64,000 nucleotides of DNA from positions 61,755 through 125,754 of the forward strand of contig PKTT01000009.1 of the NCBI GenBank assembly GCA_002869015.1, written 5' to 3'. This DNA comes from Deltaproteobacteria bacterium. Lineage in GTDB: Bacteria > Desulfobacterota > Deferrisomatia > Deferrisomatales > BM512. Made by a program: the position numbers and the translations under genes. Under the pieces are notes generated by a model. That model searched no databases, was not told the DNA's origin, and saw only the letters and a program-made list of their open reading frames with translations. Below are positions 63,178 through 64,000 of the stretch, piece by piece (position 1 is the first letter of the stretch; each line of letters begins with the position of its first letter).

Positions 63178-63876
63178 TTACCGGCCCTCCCCTAAATGCT
63201 CTGATAAAGCATTGCAGAGTCTTCCGGGGTCATCAGTAAATATCCCTCCAACACCTTGATTGTATAATGCTATTGCATCGTCAGGGTCATTGACTGTCCA
63301 CAAGAGGAGCTCACGGCGATGTTTCCTGCATAGCTCAACCATGGAGGGATCATAAATGCTGCGGTCCATGCTTATTACATCGAAGGGCTCATCTCCTGCG
63401 ATAAGGGCCTTGGCTTCAAGAAAGTCCTCAACAACCGGACCTATTTGAACTCCGGCAAGCTTCTCCTTTACAGCGGCAAGGTGGCGCCAGTGGCTTGAAG
63501 TTATGAGGATATCCTTGCAATCGCGAGCTTTGAGAAATTGAACTAGCGGTTCAAAGACTTCAATCTCCTTAACCTCCAGGTTCAGGTTTATCTTGCCTGC
63601 GAATGCACACCAGAACGAATTCAGCGTAATTAGGGAGATACCCCATCGGCTTAGCCTCCACTTAAGCTCTGGCAATTCAAGTTCAGATAAAAGGGTTGGG
63701 TCTTTTGCGAGGCGTGAGAGGTTGTTGTCATGATTTAAAACGATTTTGCCGTCACGGGTAAGGCGGAGGTCCGTCTCAATGCCGTATGCACCGGCAACAA
63801 GGGCTGCTTTAAAAGCGGCGCGGGTGTTTTCAGTGAAGTTGGCGCTGTCTCCACGGTGGGCGTAAATCTTTAACAA
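63178..63876 (-). CDS. Glycerophosphodiester phosphodiesterase (UgpQ-like)
   Basis: 232 residues. AHRGDSANFTENTRAAFKAAL opens the domain (shown split: HRGDSANFTENTRAAF) with the catalytic His-Arg-Gly; GIETDLRLTRDGKIVLNHD has the metal-binding Glu and Asp and the second His. No signal peptide, so it is cytoplasmic like UgpQ. It hydrolyses glycerophosphodiesters to glycerol-3-phosphate for GlpD just downstream. Confidence 0.93.
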   Translation of the reverse strand: MLKIYAHRGDSANFTENTRAAFKAALVAGAYGIETDLRLTRDGKIVLNHDNNLSRLAKDPTLLSELELPELKWRLSRWGISLITLNSFWCAFAGKINLNLEVKEIEVFEPLVQFLKARDCKDILITSSHWRHLAAVKEKLAGVQIGPVVEDFLEAKALIAGDEPFDVISMDRSIYDPSMVELCRKHRRELLLWTVNDPDDAIALYNQGVGGIFTDDPGRLCNALSEHLGEGR

Positions 63877-64000
63877 GTTTCACCTATTGTCTGGCGATGG
63901 TTGCTAAAAATGTGACTACACATCTCCTTGAGTTTGTAGAATCATAATTTTAATGCAAGAAATTTCTATCTATTGGCACACCTTCTCAAGGCTTCCCGAA

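Overview
This window looks like a chromosomal stretch from a Gram-negative (diderm) bacterium, most like the lineages formerly grouped as Deltaproteobacteria. The reasons are an LptD outer-membrane translocon, an MglA-type GTPase, the xseB-ispA-dxs-tlyA gene order, an octaheme HAO-type cytochrome, a complete liv ABC transporter, a TRAP transporter and an arylpyruvate ferredoxin oxidoreductase/CoA ligase operon. The assignment is inferred from gene content only; no rRNA or tRNA gene was found. Most genes are GC-rich and tightly packed. There are a few AT-rich gaps, and one of them holds a decayed foreign gene.

Layout. Bases 2-14033 are one long plus-strand run with mostly overlapping or nearly touching genes: folC end, lptD, an AMIN amidase, glnD, an M23 peptidase, xseB, ispA (with an in-frame amber codon), dxs, tlyA, an MglA-like GTPase, a CobM-like methylase and a U32 protein. 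Bases 14038-16281 are a minus-strand group (TSUP transporter, asparaginase II, YjbQ). eno and ndk follow on plus, then a minus-strand TrkH/TrkA/TrkA potassium system. Bases 21091-25190 carry a secreted protein, rsmD, an amidohydrolase and an rRNA m5C methyltransferase. Bases 25521-29931 hold an octaheme cytochrome c, a DUF2279 protein that seems to start at AUU, and an overlapping YbjQ-YbjQ-M48-cupin cluster. Bases 30006-35983 hold an outer-membrane barrel, a QueG-like Fe-S protein and livKHMGF on the minus strand.

Bases 36158-43076 carry a DMT permease, OsmC, SlyX, a large lipoprotein, a methyltransferase and a TRAP dctPQM operon. Bases 43107-44240 are an AT-rich island with a broken HEPN-type gene, bracketed by two near-identical hairpins. 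Bases 44302-47961 encode PaaK-type CoA ligase and IorBA. Bases 48022-59495 are rich in signalling and envelope genes: a DUF4388 protein, a glycine-zipper lipoprotein, an App1-like phosphatase with a phospholipase-A2-like partner, three PilZ proteins, a secreted surface protein, a membrane diguanylate cyclase, a SYLF protein and a 616-residue SPFH-like/coiled-coil/zinc-ribbon protein. The window ends with a ferredoxin-nitroreductase, lrgAB, glpD and a glycerophosphodiesterase.

How the genes work together. Envelope biogenesis (LptD, amidase, M23, isoprenoid precursors from Dxs/IspA) forms the first block. Amino-acid uptake (Liv) and arylpyruvate oxidation (IorAB) followed by CoA activation (PaaK) suggest amino-acid catabolism. 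App1-like, PLA2-like, GlpD and GDPD proteins point to phospholipid and glycerophosphodiester turnover. The points most worth a second look are the amber codon in ispA, the AUU start, the YbjQ/M48/cupin cluster whose protease seems to lack the usual third zinc ligand, the App1-PLA2 pair, the SPFH/coiled-coil/zinc-ribbon protein and the decayed HEPN island.
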